The notes under the pieces are model-generated. The model was not told the DNA's origin. It saw nothing but the letters and a program-made list of their open reading frames with translations, and did no database searches. Positions 1 through 7,274 of a stretch of DNA of 10,395 nt are shown here, in pieces. Position 1 is the stretch's first letter. Each line of letters starts with the position of its first letter. Source of the stretch: JADHUC01 sp964617665. GTDB lineage: Bacteria; Planctomycetota; Planctomycetia; Pirellulales; Pirellulaceae. The DNA lies in assembly GCA_964617665.1 (NCBI GenBank), contig CAZUAH010000495.1, forward strand, positions 1 through 10,395, written 5' to 3'. Position numbers and translations under genes: made by a program.

Positions 1-112
1 GGACAATTCGGCGGCAAACTGGGAAGATTCCGAATTCTTGCGAATCCGGCTACCAGTTGGCTGAAGTGTTACGAAACCGCGTTCCTATGGTGATCCCCTT
101 GCTTCGGAACCA

Positions 113-1864
113 TCACTTCTTCTGCGGCGGGATCAGCACAAGTGTGCCGGACCAGTTGGTTTGCAGTACGGCGAGCGTTTGGCCTCCCTTGATCGACCGC
201 CCCATGGTCAACATCGGCGTGCGGTGCTTGGTCGAGTAATGGAAGCCGGGATGGTCCAGCACTTCCCAACCGGTTGTGTTGGTCCCTTCCTGTTTCGCAC
301 CTGTCGTCGCGTAAACTACCGTGTCACGACGTGCAGTCACCGTGATCTTCGCGGCAACACCGCCACCAACTCGTGTGACTCTCCAGCCGCGGAACGGTTC
401 AGGCACATTCTTCCAGACGTAGTTGCGATTGCTGTAGGCCGCGGCATCGTTGTCCAGCGTCGCGATTTCGAAGTCGAATCCCTCGACCTTGAAGTCCGGG
501 CATTCGAAGATCGTCTTCTTTGGCGGCGGCAAGGGCGGAAGCTCCATCTTGTTCAGGTTTCGGAAATCCGACAGGCGGTGGAACGTCAAGTAGTTGGCGT
601 CGTGGTAATTGTGGGCTCCACCCAAGCCGTCATCGTATGCCGTGCGCGACACGGCCACGATATCGTCGCCGTCGAACTGCCAGTCGGGATACTGGAATCC
701 GTGCTTCTTCACATCGTGGTGATAGGCCACGATCGACCGCACCTCCCACTCACGCAAATCGGCCGAACGGACTAGGGCCAACGTATTGCGCGTGGCACCC
801 GGGTGCAGTCCCAAATGGCGAGGCGGCATGTAGCTGCTCAAGGTCCAGTAGTACTTCGACACCGGATCGAAGCGGATGGTGAACTTCACGCACCCGCCCG
901 GCAGATCGACAAAACCGGTCTCGGGATCAAACGAAGCAGTGCGACCATCGTCGCTAATGTCAACAATGGCTCCCTTACCACCACCGCTGGGATACTCCAC
1001 ACGCAGGATGTCCACCATCCGCCCATCGGGCGTTACCACCGCATTGCCTTCAAGCCAACCGCCGAACTTGCCGCCCAGCCACTGCTTGTCGCAAGGCAGT
1101 CGATTACTGCAAGTCCAGTTCTTGACATCCAGCAGATCGGCATCCGCGGAGGCCGACATCATGAACGCTCGAAACGGCAGCCCCCAACGCTGCGTGTTGG
1201 TAGAATCCTCCATGGCCCGCCACAGCCGCCCGTTGTGCACAATCACAGGCACCGGCGCGCAATGGAACAGGCCCTTCAGAAGCAATCCCGTCTTGTCATC
1301 CTTCGGATCGGTCCAAGTCTTACCGCCATCGGTCGAGCGGCGAATGATCACATCGTTGTAGCGAGCCAGCGTTCCCATGATGTAGAGGTCGTCGCGATGG
1401 GCGAACAGCGTCGACCAAAGCTGCCCATCAATATCACTCAGGTGCCGCCACGTCTGGCCACGATCGCTCGATCGGAACACGCGCGTCGTGGCCCGCTGCC
1501 GGTAGTTTGATTTAGGACCAAAAATATCGTGCGAGGCCACATAGTCTCCGTCCGGCAGAATCGCGATACTTGGCGAACCAACATATCTCCCCGTGCTAGC
1601 CGCCTGATGATCAATCACCACCCCCGGCACCGAGACCGCCGCATCCTTGCCGGCTGGATCGTCGCCACGTACAACCAAAGCCCCGATCAGCACGACCGAC
1701 CACGCAAGAAACGGAAACAAAACAACTCCACCAAGTCCCCTCGCCCCGCTCGCGGGGAGAGGGTTAGGGAGAGGGGCCGACGCCACGAAGACCGGAACCC
1801 TACCCCTTTCCCCAAACTCATTGCCAGCCAAGCGTATCTGTCGAACATTAACAATCGCAATCAT
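113..1864 (-). CDS. Sialidase-like (BNR/Asp-box beta-propeller) exported protein
   Basis: The 583-residue product looks like a sialidase-superfamily beta-propeller, as in proteins often annotated exo-alpha-sialidase. Two Asp boxes are visible, SSDRGQTW (132-139) and STDGGKTW (177-184). The stretch GRYVGSPSIAILPDGDY (92-108) sits where the first propeller strand of such proteins usually lies, but a canonical FRIP motif is not seen. The segments HGFQYPDWQFDGDD (388-401) and GGAHNYHDANYLTFHR (415-430) are typical of this bacterial subgroup. Residues from about 450 form an extra beta-rich C-terminal region of unknown role. A hydrophobic segment (47-65, LFPFLAWSVVLIGALVV) is probably the export signal or anchor. 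The ATG at 1864 was chosen because GGAG (1871-1874, minus strand) lies 6 bases upstream, but it leaves about 45 residues, including a repeat-encoded stretch, before the hydrophobic segment. A TTG at 1720, preceded by GGTGGAG at 5-base spacing, is a credible alternative start. The lyase gene lies 100 bases upstream on the same strand. The substrate is unknown; sialic acid should not be assumed. Confidence 0.8.
   Translation of the reverse strand: MIAIVNVRQIRLAGNEFGERGRVPVFVASAPLPNPLPASGARGLGGVVLFPFLAWSVVLIGALVVRGDDPAGKDAAVSVPGVVIDHQAASTGRYVGSPSIAILPDGDYVASHDIFGPKSNYRQRATTRVFRSSDRGQTWRHLSDIDGQLWSTLFAHRDDLYIMGTLARYNDVIIRRSTDGGKTWTDPKDDKTGLLLKGLFHCAPVPVIVHNGRLWRAMEDSTNTQRWGLPFRAFMMSASADADLLDVKNWTCSNRLPCDKQWLGGKFGGWLEGNAVVTPDGRMVDILRVEYPSGGGKGAIVDISDDGRTASFDPETGFVDLPGGCVKFTIRFDPVSKYYWTLSSYMPPRHLGLHPGATRNTLALVRSADLREWEVRSIVAYHHDVKKHGFQYPDWQFDGDDIVAVSRTAYDDGLGGAHNYHDANYLTFHRLSDFRNLNKMELPPLPPPKKTIFECPDFKVEGFDFEIATLDNDAAAYSNRNYVWKNVPEPFRGWRVTRVGGGVAAKITVTARRDTVVYATTGAKQEGTNTTGWEVLDHPGFHYSTKHRTPMLTMGRSIKGGQTLAVLQTNWSGTLVLIPPQKK
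1737..1776. repeat. REP-like G/C-rich palindromic repeat inside a coding sequence
   Basis: This 40-base unit has outer arms CCCCTC (1737-1742) and GAGGGG (1771-1776) and an inner hairpin CCCCGC/GCGGGG (1744-1749 and 1752-1757), with a GAGAGGGTTAGGGAG tract on one side. Read in the sialidase frame it encodes APLPNPLPASGARG (residues 30-43). Peptides of the PLPNPLPxSGxRG type are a familiar sign of a dispersed palindromic repeat found in planctomycete and some other genomes; that is recalled knowledge, not a search result. Only one copy is seen in this window. Confidence 0.75.
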
Positions 1865-1870
1865 GTTTGT

Positions 1871-1874
1871 CTCC
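1871..1874 (-). promoter_or_regulatory. Shine-Dalgarno site of the sialidase-like gene
   Basis: Read on the minus strand, GGAG lies 6 bases before the ATG at 1864. It favours that ATG over the in-frame upstream start at 1909. It does not rule out the downstream TTG at 1720, which has its own GGAG. Confidence 0.5.
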
Positions 1875-1964
1875 ACTAAAGTCTCTTGTGCCTCGTCCGG
1901 GTCCTGCACAGGCCCACTGGCCCAACGGGCGGAATGAGCATTGCTTCGGTCGGCGCGTCCGAAA

Positions 1965-4900
1965 TCACTCTGCGCTCGCGGCGATGACCTTATTCTGAGC
2001 GTCTAGCCGCACGACGGCGATACGGCCTTCGAGTTTCTTGGGGCCTAGAGTCACTATCTGACTCTCGCCGCGCGGGGCTACGTAAACCATGTCTGTGCCT
2101 TCGGCGTGCGATACGGTTACGATCGTTCCGCTCGCTGACTCGGACATCTCTGCCTTCACGGACGGGCGTTCTGCTGGATAGGGCATCAGTACCCATGCAA
2201 GCGTCACGGGGCCGTTTGCGTTGAGTTTGTAGTTCAGTACGGGAATGGGCTCCTTGCGGCTGGCCGGGGCAAAGCCGAGTACCGGTTCGTCGCGGCCAAC
2301 TACGATTTCCAGTTCCAAGCCTCTGGTCACCGCAGGCGTCACCATCAGGTTTGCCACACCTTCGTCCGTTCCCCAAGCCGCCAGCGTTTGCGTATCCTTG
2401 GCCGCTCCGTCGGCGTTCAGATGCCACAGGATATCGTAATCGTGTGGATTTTCCGCCTGGAGACGGTCCACGACGATCCAATAGTCCGGTCGTACGAAGA
2501 CCACAGTCCGTGCATGGTCGACTTGGATGTCACGCTTTGGGCCGTATCCGCTGTCGTAGACGCCATCCACGGCGTCGAACGCGTCGTTGTGAATCCACTG
2601 ATTGTCGAGTGGTTCGTCTGTCTCGTACGTATCACGTAAACCGCCGCGATGTTGCTGCTGACCGTCGACCAGAATCGTGTTGTGCGCCCATGTGCCCAGA
2701 ACGTAACGTCGATACTTGCTGCGGTCGTAACTGTACGTGCCCGCCTCGGTCAAGAGTACTCGCCCATGTCCGTAGATGAACGTGGACAGTTTGTCTTCGT
2801 GTTGGTGCCCGATGCCGAACGGGCCGGATTCGAACAGCAAATAGCGGTCGTCGCGATTCCACCCGGATCGCATCACGTATTGACCGGCATAGGGAAATTC
2901 GACAGAAGTGTAATCCGGTGCAGCTCCCTGGATTCCGCCCGTAGCTGCCCATCTAAAATCCTCGCGGCCAAAGAACTCCGCCCCCTCTTCGAGCGTTCGC
3001 AACACGCCCGTGTACCCGGCATCGTTTAGCGGTGGCAGCCTGCCTTCGGGAGTCATCGCCTTCAGATTGTATTCGTACATCCTCTCAAGGCGTGCCAGAT
3101 AGTCCGCCGGCACAGCCACATCATTGTGTTGGGCGATTCTGAGAAGACCGACGAAGTTGCGAAGGGCAACTTGATGATAGCCGGTGGTCAATTCCTTCTG
3201 CGCGCCGTCCGGGTACACCTGTCGGTCCAGTTCCATTGACATACGATCGGCGGCGGTCTTCAGCCACAGCGGTGCATCTTTGCACTCCGGCAACAGGATG
3301 CCCAAGTGCCCCAATCCATTGCATTCCATCGTCACCCAGTTGCCGCCGTGCTCCGGGTACTCGATGGTGATTCGCATCAGGTGATGGGCGTGTTCGATCC
3401 ACGACTTCAGGAATGTGACGAGATCATCGGGCGTGAGTGACGGTGAGCCCAGGAAGTAATACAACGCGTCCGGCCACGTGCCCGAGGTTCGGATACCCGC
3501 CTCGATCGTCCGCCATGTGAGTGTACTGTTGCCCGTCTCCATCACTGGCCAAGGGTTGTCTTCTACCCAGTCGCGCATTTGGGCGATCCATTCTTTCACG
3601 TACTTCTCGTCGCCTGTGGTCCAGTATGCGTGTCCAAGAGTCCGCCAATGTGGGAATCGGTTCAGTCCGTACGTCCACTCGCGAGTGAATGCGGGGTCAT
3701 CGGGGTCGTACTTGTTGGCTTGCCAGTCGATGTCGTCGCCCAAGAAGTGGCCGCCGTACATGTGATCAACGATTTTGTCGGCGCTGGGGACAATGTCAGG
3801 TGTATCCGAGTCGGCGGTAATGGTAATCACATCGCCCGTGGCCTTGGACGAGTGAGCCCAGAAACGCAGCGCGTCGAACTCGCGCCAATCACGCGGGACG
3901 TCCGTTATTCGCAGACCAGACCGCTCGGGTAGCCGCGACCAGATCGCTGCTTGGTTTCCTTGCTTTACGACGTCCTTCGTCGGCTGCAGAAACCGCCAAC
4001 GTCGGAAGTCCTCGGCAGTCTCGAAATCACCCAACGGCACGGACTGTTCGCCCGTCAATTCAATCGCGTCCAGTACAAGCACAGTACCGCGGCTGGGCGT
4101 GCGGTCTCCGTAAGCGGCGCTAAAACGCAGGTCGCCGACCCAATGCCAGCCAATCGGCTCGCGCGCCGTGCGCCATTCGTTCAAGGGCAGAGTGATTTGC
4201 TTCCATCCGGCCCAGTCGATCTTGATCGAGTTGACATAATAGTCCCATCCTTCGCTTCCGCCGGTTACCGGCGCCTGGACGGTTGGGCGATCACGCCAGT
4301 CGAACCACCAGCGCGGCTTCTGACGCGCACGCATATGGTCGAGCAGCGCGGCCTTCGCCGCATCCAGATTGCCTACTTCGACCGCCGCCCGTACCGTCGC
4401 CAAGTCCGCTCGTGACAAATCCAAGTTCAGGAGAAACTCTTTGTCTGTCATGCGCGGACCAGGACGCGGGGGTTCGTATTGGAGTCGAACGTCGTCGATC
4501 ACCACGTCGGCCTCGGCGTGCGGTGTGTTCGACCAGCCAGAGGCCGTGAATGTAATTCCGTCCACTTGATCCCACCCGCGAGGCGCTCGCGTTCCTCCCA
4601 TTTTCCCAGTGGGCAGCACGAGTTCTTTCCATCCGGTGAAGCCCAGCCGAATGCTGTACGACCAGTAGTCCATACCGTCGGTCGAAGGGTTTTCGGATCG
4701 GATAATGATCATGAATCGAGTGGGCACGGGCTTGGCGCTGTGCACCCAGAGTCGAAGCTGGTTGTACTCGGTCCAGTCCTGCGTCACGTCGGGCACACTG
4801 AAACCGGTTACCTGCGGATGATTGTGCCAGCGGGCCGCCGCCTCGCCTTGCTTAACGCACTCGGTCTCACGCTCAAGACCCTTGACTCCTTCAACACTAT

Positions 4901-5000
4901 TGCAGTCCCAGATCAAGAGCGTTTTCGAAGGGGTGTCATCTTCCGCAGCCGCGACGAAAGGAAGGGAGAGACATACAATCCAGACAACAATACGTAGCAT
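1965..5000 (-). CDS. Exported heparinase II/III-like polysaccharide lyase with two carbohydrate-binding-like modules
   Basis: This 1011-residue protein is predicted to cut uronic-acid polysaccharides by beta-elimination outside the cytoplasm. A signal peptide (1-19, cut after FVAAA) is followed by a beta-sandwich module (about 27-174) and a helical stretch ending in KPRWWFDWRDRP (228-239), typical of the N-terminal part of heparinase II/III-like lyases. A second, rearranged beta-sandwich segment follows (about 240-402). The alpha/alpha-toroid resumes at SADKIVDH (406-413), with GDDIDWQAN and EWTYGLNRFPHW. Candidate catalytic residues, by analogy with families PL12, PL15, PL17 and PL21, are N554 (GGNWVTME), Y608-H609 (TTGYHQ) and the histidines of GIGHQHEDKLS (729-739). 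The C-terminal beta-sheet domain carries the Heparinase_II_III pattern with AGTYSYDRSKYRRY and WAHNTILVDG (771-780). The start at 5000 is supported by GAAGG five bases upstream and by the signal peptide; the longer reading frame to 5213 runs through repeat DNA. It lies upstream of the sialidase-like gene and diverges from the CocE-like gene. The substrate is not determined. Confidence 0.87.
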   Translation of the reverse strand: MLRIVVWIVCLSLPFVAAAEDDTPSKTLLIWDCNSVEGVKGLERETECVKQGEAAARWHNHPQVTGFSVPDVTQDWTEYNQLRLWVHSAKPVPTRFMIIIRSENPSTDGMDYWSYSIRLGFTGWKELVLPTGKMGGTRAPRGWDQVDGITFTASGWSNTPHAEADVVIDDVRLQYEPPRPGPRMTDKEFLLNLDLSRADLATVRAAVEVGNLDAAKAALLDHMRARQKPRWWFDWRDRPTVQAPVTGGSEGWDYYVNSIKIDWAGWKQITLPLNEWRTAREPIGWHWVGDLRFSAAYGDRTPSRGTVLVLDAIELTGEQSVPLGDFETAEDFRRWRFLQPTKDVVKQGNQAAIWSRLPERSGLRITDVPRDWREFDALRFWAHSSKATGDVITITADSDTPDIVPSADKIVDHMYGGHFLGDDIDWQANKYDPDDPAFTREWTYGLNRFPHWRTLGHAYWTTGDEKYVKEWIAQMRDWVEDNPWPVMETGNSTLTWRTIEAGIRTSGTWPDALYYFLGSPSLTPDDLVTFLKSWIEHAHHLMRITIEYPEHGGNWVTMECNGLGHLGILLPECKDAPLWLKTAADRMSMELDRQVYPDGAQKELTTGYHQVALRNFVGLLRIAQHNDVAVPADYLARLERMYEYNLKAMTPEGRLPPLNDAGYTGVLRTLEEGAEFFGREDFRWAATGGIQGAAPDYTSVEFPYAGQYVMRSGWNRDDRYLLFESGPFGIGHQHEDKLSTFIYGHGRVLLTEAGTYSYDRSKYRRYVLGTWAHNTILVDGQQQHRGGLRDTYETDEPLDNQWIHNDAFDAVDGVYDSGYGPKRDIQVDHARTVVFVRPDYWIVVDRLQAENPHDYDILWHLNADGAAKDTQTLAAWGTDEGVANLMVTPAVTRGLELEIVVGRDEPVLGFAPASRKEPIPVLNYKLNANGPVTLAWVLMPYPAERPSVKAEMSESASGTIVTVSHAEGTDMVYVAPRGESQIVTLGPKKLEGRIAVVRLDAQNKVIAASAE
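3795..4283 (-). other. Inserted, apparently permuted carbohydrate-binding-like module within the lyase
   Basis: Residues 240-402 of the lyase fall between DWRDRP and SADKIVDH, which look like parts of one continuous lyase region. The first half (251-316: GWDYYVNSIKIDWAGWKQITLP onward) matches the second half of the N-terminal module (109-174: GMDYWSYSIRLGFTGWKELVLP onward). The second half (322-401: DVVKQGNQAAIW, DVPRDWREFDALRFWAHSSK) matches the first half of that module (28-107: ECVKQGEAAARW, DVTQDWTEYNQLRLWVHSAK). The two halves are therefore in swapped order. The alignment was made by eye. Confidence 0.65.
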
Positions 5001-5005
5001 CTTGG

Positions 5006-5010
5006 CCTTC
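5006..5010 (-). promoter_or_regulatory. Shine-Dalgarno site of the lyase gene
   Basis: GAAGG on the minus strand lies 5 bases before the ATG at 5000, which directly starts a clear signal peptide. This fixes the start of the lyase and removes the 71-codon extension to 5213. Confidence 0.65.
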
Positions 5011-5077
5011 TTTCTTGTTGATTGCCGGCGCGGTCGGCTCACCTGTCGTGCGGCGAACCGTCTTATCCGTCCCGCCG

Positions 5078-5083
5078 ATTGTA
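5078..5083 (-). promoter_or_regulatory. Possible -10 element for the lyase gene
   Basis: On the minus strand the hexamer TACAAT lies 78 bases upstream of the lyase ATG and matches five of six bases of the sigma-70 -10 consensus. No convincing -35 box is seen at 16-18 bases; the nearest candidates fall within CTGGAAAACG. Promoters of planctomycete-like genomes are poorly defined, so this is only a candidate. Confidence 0.2.
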
Positions 5084-5140
5084 CGCTTAGCACATGAACG
5101 TTTTCCAGACTCCGAAGCGAATCGGTCATCGTCCATCTGC

Positions 5141-5284
5141 CGTGTCGTCGCGATTCGAGATACGGGATGCGGGATGCGAGGTGAGTAAGTCCAGAGAGTC
5201 GTCGGCTCCGCAACCCAGCGTGTCAAAGTGTCGCTGGCAAATCAGAATCGTCTACAGATCCCGTATCCCGAATCCCGTGACACG
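5141..5284. repeat. 144-base inverted repeat of ATCCCGN heptamers in the divergent intergenic region
   Basis: The left arm (5141-5168), reverse-complemented, reads ATCCCGTATCTCGAATCGCG followed by ACGACACG. The right arm (5258-5284) reads ATCCCGTATCCCGAATCCCG followed by TGACACG. The arms differ at only a few positions plus one indel. Each arm is made of degenerate tandem heptamers ATCCCGN, three on the right and about four on the left where the tract continues to about 5179. Between the arms lies a smaller hairpin, CCAGCG (5215-5220) with CGCTGG (5232-5237). No target-site duplication is obvious. It could be a dispersed palindromic or MITE-like element, or a structured regulatory site. It accounts for much of the 359-base gene-free stretch 5001-5359. 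Confidence 0.7.
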
Positions 5285-5303
5285 TCGGGCAAACAGTTGA
5301 TAG

Positions 5304-5323
5304 AATGGCACTGTGCTGCCATT
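5304..5323. promoter_or_regulatory. 20-base dyad upstream of the CocE-like gene (possible operator or leader hairpin)
   Basis: AATGGCA (5304-5310) and TGCCATT (5317-5323) form a perfect 7-base inverted repeat around CTGTGC, ending 36 bases before the ATG at 5360. The size and symmetry suit a dimeric repressor or activator, or a hairpin in the mRNA leader. A weak TTGATA overlaps its left flank at 5298-5303, but no good -10 box follows it. No regulator gene is in the window. Confidence 0.35.
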
Positions 5324-5347
5324 AGCGAAGCTGAATCGTTGAACAGG

Positions 5348-5353
5348 AAGGAG
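5348..5353 (+). promoter_or_regulatory. Shine-Dalgarno site of the CocE-like gene
   Basis: AAGGAG lies exactly 6 bases before the ATG at 5360, a near-ideal ribosome-binding site. It fixes the start there rather than at an in-frame codon at 5228 that lies inside the inverted repeat. Confidence 0.75.
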
Positions 5354-5359
5354 ACATTC

Positions 5360-7180
5360 ATGCGAGAGACAATACGGACGATATTCCTGGCGTGGTCACT
5401 CGCGGTTCTACTCTTCGCCGAATTTGCGGCGGGCCAAGCTCCTGATCCCGGCGACTATTCGCAAGCTCAGTTCGAGGTCGAAGAGTTCAGGGACCAGAAA
5501 GTTCCCGTACGCGACGGCGTTCGGATTGTGGTGGACATCTTTCGTCCCAAGGCCGACGGGCGTTTTCCGGCGGTCTTGCAGCAAACGCCGTACAACAAGA
5601 ACGGGCAGGCGGCACGAGCGAAGAAATTCGCGGCTCGCGGCTACGTGGTGGTCAACTCGGACTCGCGCGGCCGCTTTGACTCGGGTGGCGACTGGGATCC
5701 CTTTTCGCCGAAACACAAGACGGATGGTTACGACCTGGTCGAGTGGATTGCCGATCAGGAGTGGTCCAACGGCAATGTGGGAACGTACGGGCTTTCGTAC
5801 ATGGGTTGGACCCAATGGTGGACGGCCTCGCAAGCGCCGCCAGCACTGAAGGCCATCGTGCCCGAGGTTGCTCCGCCGGATCATTTCCACAACTGCCCTT
5901 ATCAGAACGGCATTTTCGTATGCTGGATGATGGATTGGGCCGGCATGATGTCCGCGCGCCATCCGCACCGTGCCGGCCCTGGAGCCTATGGCGGGTTCGC
6001 CGTCGAGCGTGAAAAGGCCTACGGCCGGCTCCCCTACATCGACTTCGACAAAACTCGGAACCACTTGCCCAATGCGTGGTGGCGGAAGTGGATCGAACAG
6101 AACACGGCCGGTAGCGATTACTGGCAGGGGATCGCCTATCAAACGCCGGAGAGTTACGCGCGGGTCCAGGTGCCTTCGTTGGCGATATCTGGTTGGTTCG
6201 ATGCCAACTTCCCCGGTACCCCGATGAACTACCTGGGTATGAAGCAGCATGGCGGAACGCCCGCCGCGCGCCGCCCACGAATCGTGATCGGCCCCTGGGA
6301 ACACATCATCAACCGCCACCGCAAAGCGGCCGGTGTCGATTTCGGTTCGCAAGCTATCATCGACTGGGACGGCTACGTCCTACGTTGGTTCGACCATCAC
6401 TTGAAAGGCATCGACAACGGCGTGCTCGACGATCCGCCGGTGCATGTATTTGTGATGGGACGAAACAAGTGGCGCGCGGCTGAGAACTGGCCGCTGCCGG
6501 GGACGCAATTCACCAAGTATTACCTGCACAGCGGCGGTCAGGCGAATTCGTCGGCCGGCGACGGAACGCTCAGCACTCAGCCACCCGGTAAACAGCCGCC
6601 GGACAAGTATGTGTACGATCCCCACAATCCGACACCTTCGGCAGCGTTTGCGAACGGCCACATCGACGGACCGCGCGACGTCAGCCAGTCTGCCGCTCGG
6701 CAAGATGTGCTGGTCTATGATACGTCCGAGTTGACCGAGGAGGTCGAAATCGTCGGGCCGATCACAGCCCGGCTGTTTGCCGCCACCAGTCGCCGCGACA
6801 CGGACTGGATGATCCGTCTGGTCGACGTGCATCCGGACGGTCGGGCATTGTTCCTGGGCGAAGGCGTGATGCGAGCCCGTCATCGCGATCCGCAGCGCAA
6901 TGGCACGTTCGACCCGAACAAACTAAGCACAATCGAGCCAGACCAGCCATATGAATACACAATCGACTTCTGGCGACCGACCGGCAACGTCTTCGCTCGT
7001 GGGCATCGCATCCGCATCGAAATCTCCAGCAGCTATTACCCGTACTACTTGCGGAATCCCAACGCAGACGGTGAAAACATCGGCTTGGCGAAGGAGTTTC
7101 AAGCGGCGGAGCAAACGATCTATCATGATGCAGATCGGCTCTCGTACGTCGTACTACCTGTGATCCCAATCGACAATTGA
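5360..7180 (+). CDS. Exported CocE/NonD-family (S15-like) alpha/beta hydrolase
   Basis: The 606-residue product has the full architecture of CocE/NonD hydrolases, which are related to X-prolyl dipeptidyl peptidases (family S15). These use a Ser-Asp-His triad on ester or amide bonds. A signal peptide (about 1-25, cut near AAG-QAPDP) indicates export. The alpha/beta domain opens with VPVRDGVRIVVDIFRP (48-63). The tyrosine of QTPYNK (Y78) fits the oxyanion-hole position. The nucleophile elbow is GLSYMG (S146), the acid is in SGWFD (D281), and the histidine is in GPWEH (H315). From about residue 360 a beta-sandwich of the X-Pro C-terminal type follows (DVLVYDTSELTEEVEIVGPITARL, within 449-472), ending in RIEISSSYYP. 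All key residues are present, so it should be active. It diverges from the lyase and converges with the GH106-like gene. In this setting it could be an esterase acting on acylated glycan, but peptidase or other ester or amide substrates are equally open. Confidence 0.88.
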   Translation: MRETIRTIFLAWSLAVLLFAEFAAGQAPDPGDYSQAQFEVEEFRDQKVPVRDGVRIVVDIFRPKADGRFPAVLQQTPYNKNGQAARAKKFAARGYVVVNSDSRGRFDSGGDWDPFSPKHKTDGYDLVEWIADQEWSNGNVGTYGLSYMGWTQWWTASQAPPALKAIVPEVAPPDHFHNCPYQNGIFVCWMMDWAGMMSARHPHRAGPGAYGGFAVEREKAYGRLPYIDFDKTRNHLPNAWWRKWIEQNTAGSDYWQGIAYQTPESYARVQVPSLAISGWFDANFPGTPMNYLGMKQHGGTPAARRPRIVIGPWEHIINRHRKAAGVDFGSQAIIDWDGYVLRWFDHHLKGIDNGVLDDPPVHVFVMGRNKWRAAENWPLPGTQFTKYYLHSGGQANSSAGDGTLSTQPPGKQPPDKYVYDPHNPTPSAAFANGHIDGPRDVSQSAARQDVLVYDTSELTEEVEIVGPITARLFAATSRRDTDWMIRLVDVHPDGRALFLGEGVMRARHRDPQRNGTFDPNKLSTIEPDQPYEYTIDFWRPTGNVFARGHRIRIEISSSYYPYYLRNPNADGENIGLAKEFQAAEQTIYHDADRLSYVVLPVIPIDN

Positions 7181-7274
7181 GCCGACTATCGTTTTGCGAC
7201 TATTCTCCGGACCCGCAGCGTGCCAGTCTCTCAGCACGGCTCTTCGGCTGCTGCTGCGAAGGGGCCGTTCTCTA

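Noticed and set aside
30..49. Hairpin CCGAATTC-TTGC-GAATCCGG downstream of the sialidase-like gene, considered as a terminator.
   Set aside because: The 8-base stem has one mismatch and there is no T-run on the minus strand. It is too weak to call, and positions 1-112 otherwise show nothing recognisable.
1865..1909. Upstream start for the sialidase-like gene, adding 15 codons.
   Set aside because: The added residues are hydrophilic and unlike a signal peptide, while GGAG precedes the ATG at 1864 at good spacing.
1865..1964. Promoter or terminator between the lyase and the sialidase-like gene.
   Set aside because: Only short 4-base stems (around 1913-1931) and no paired -35/-10 boxes are seen. 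Co-transcription is plausible but not shown.
5001..5213. A 71-codon N-terminal extension of the lyase.
   Set aside because: It is Arg/Ser-rich, passes through the heptamer repeat, and would bury a clear signal peptide that has its own ribosome site.
5228..5359. A 44-codon N-terminal extension of the CocE-like protein.
   Set aside because: It also runs through the right repeat arm and would place the signal peptide internally. AAGGAG points to the ATG at 5360.
5408..6352. A 314-codon minus-strand open frame opposite the CocE-like gene.
   Set aside because: The plus strand has an intact triad, signal peptide and strong ribosome site. The antisense frame shows no domain logic.
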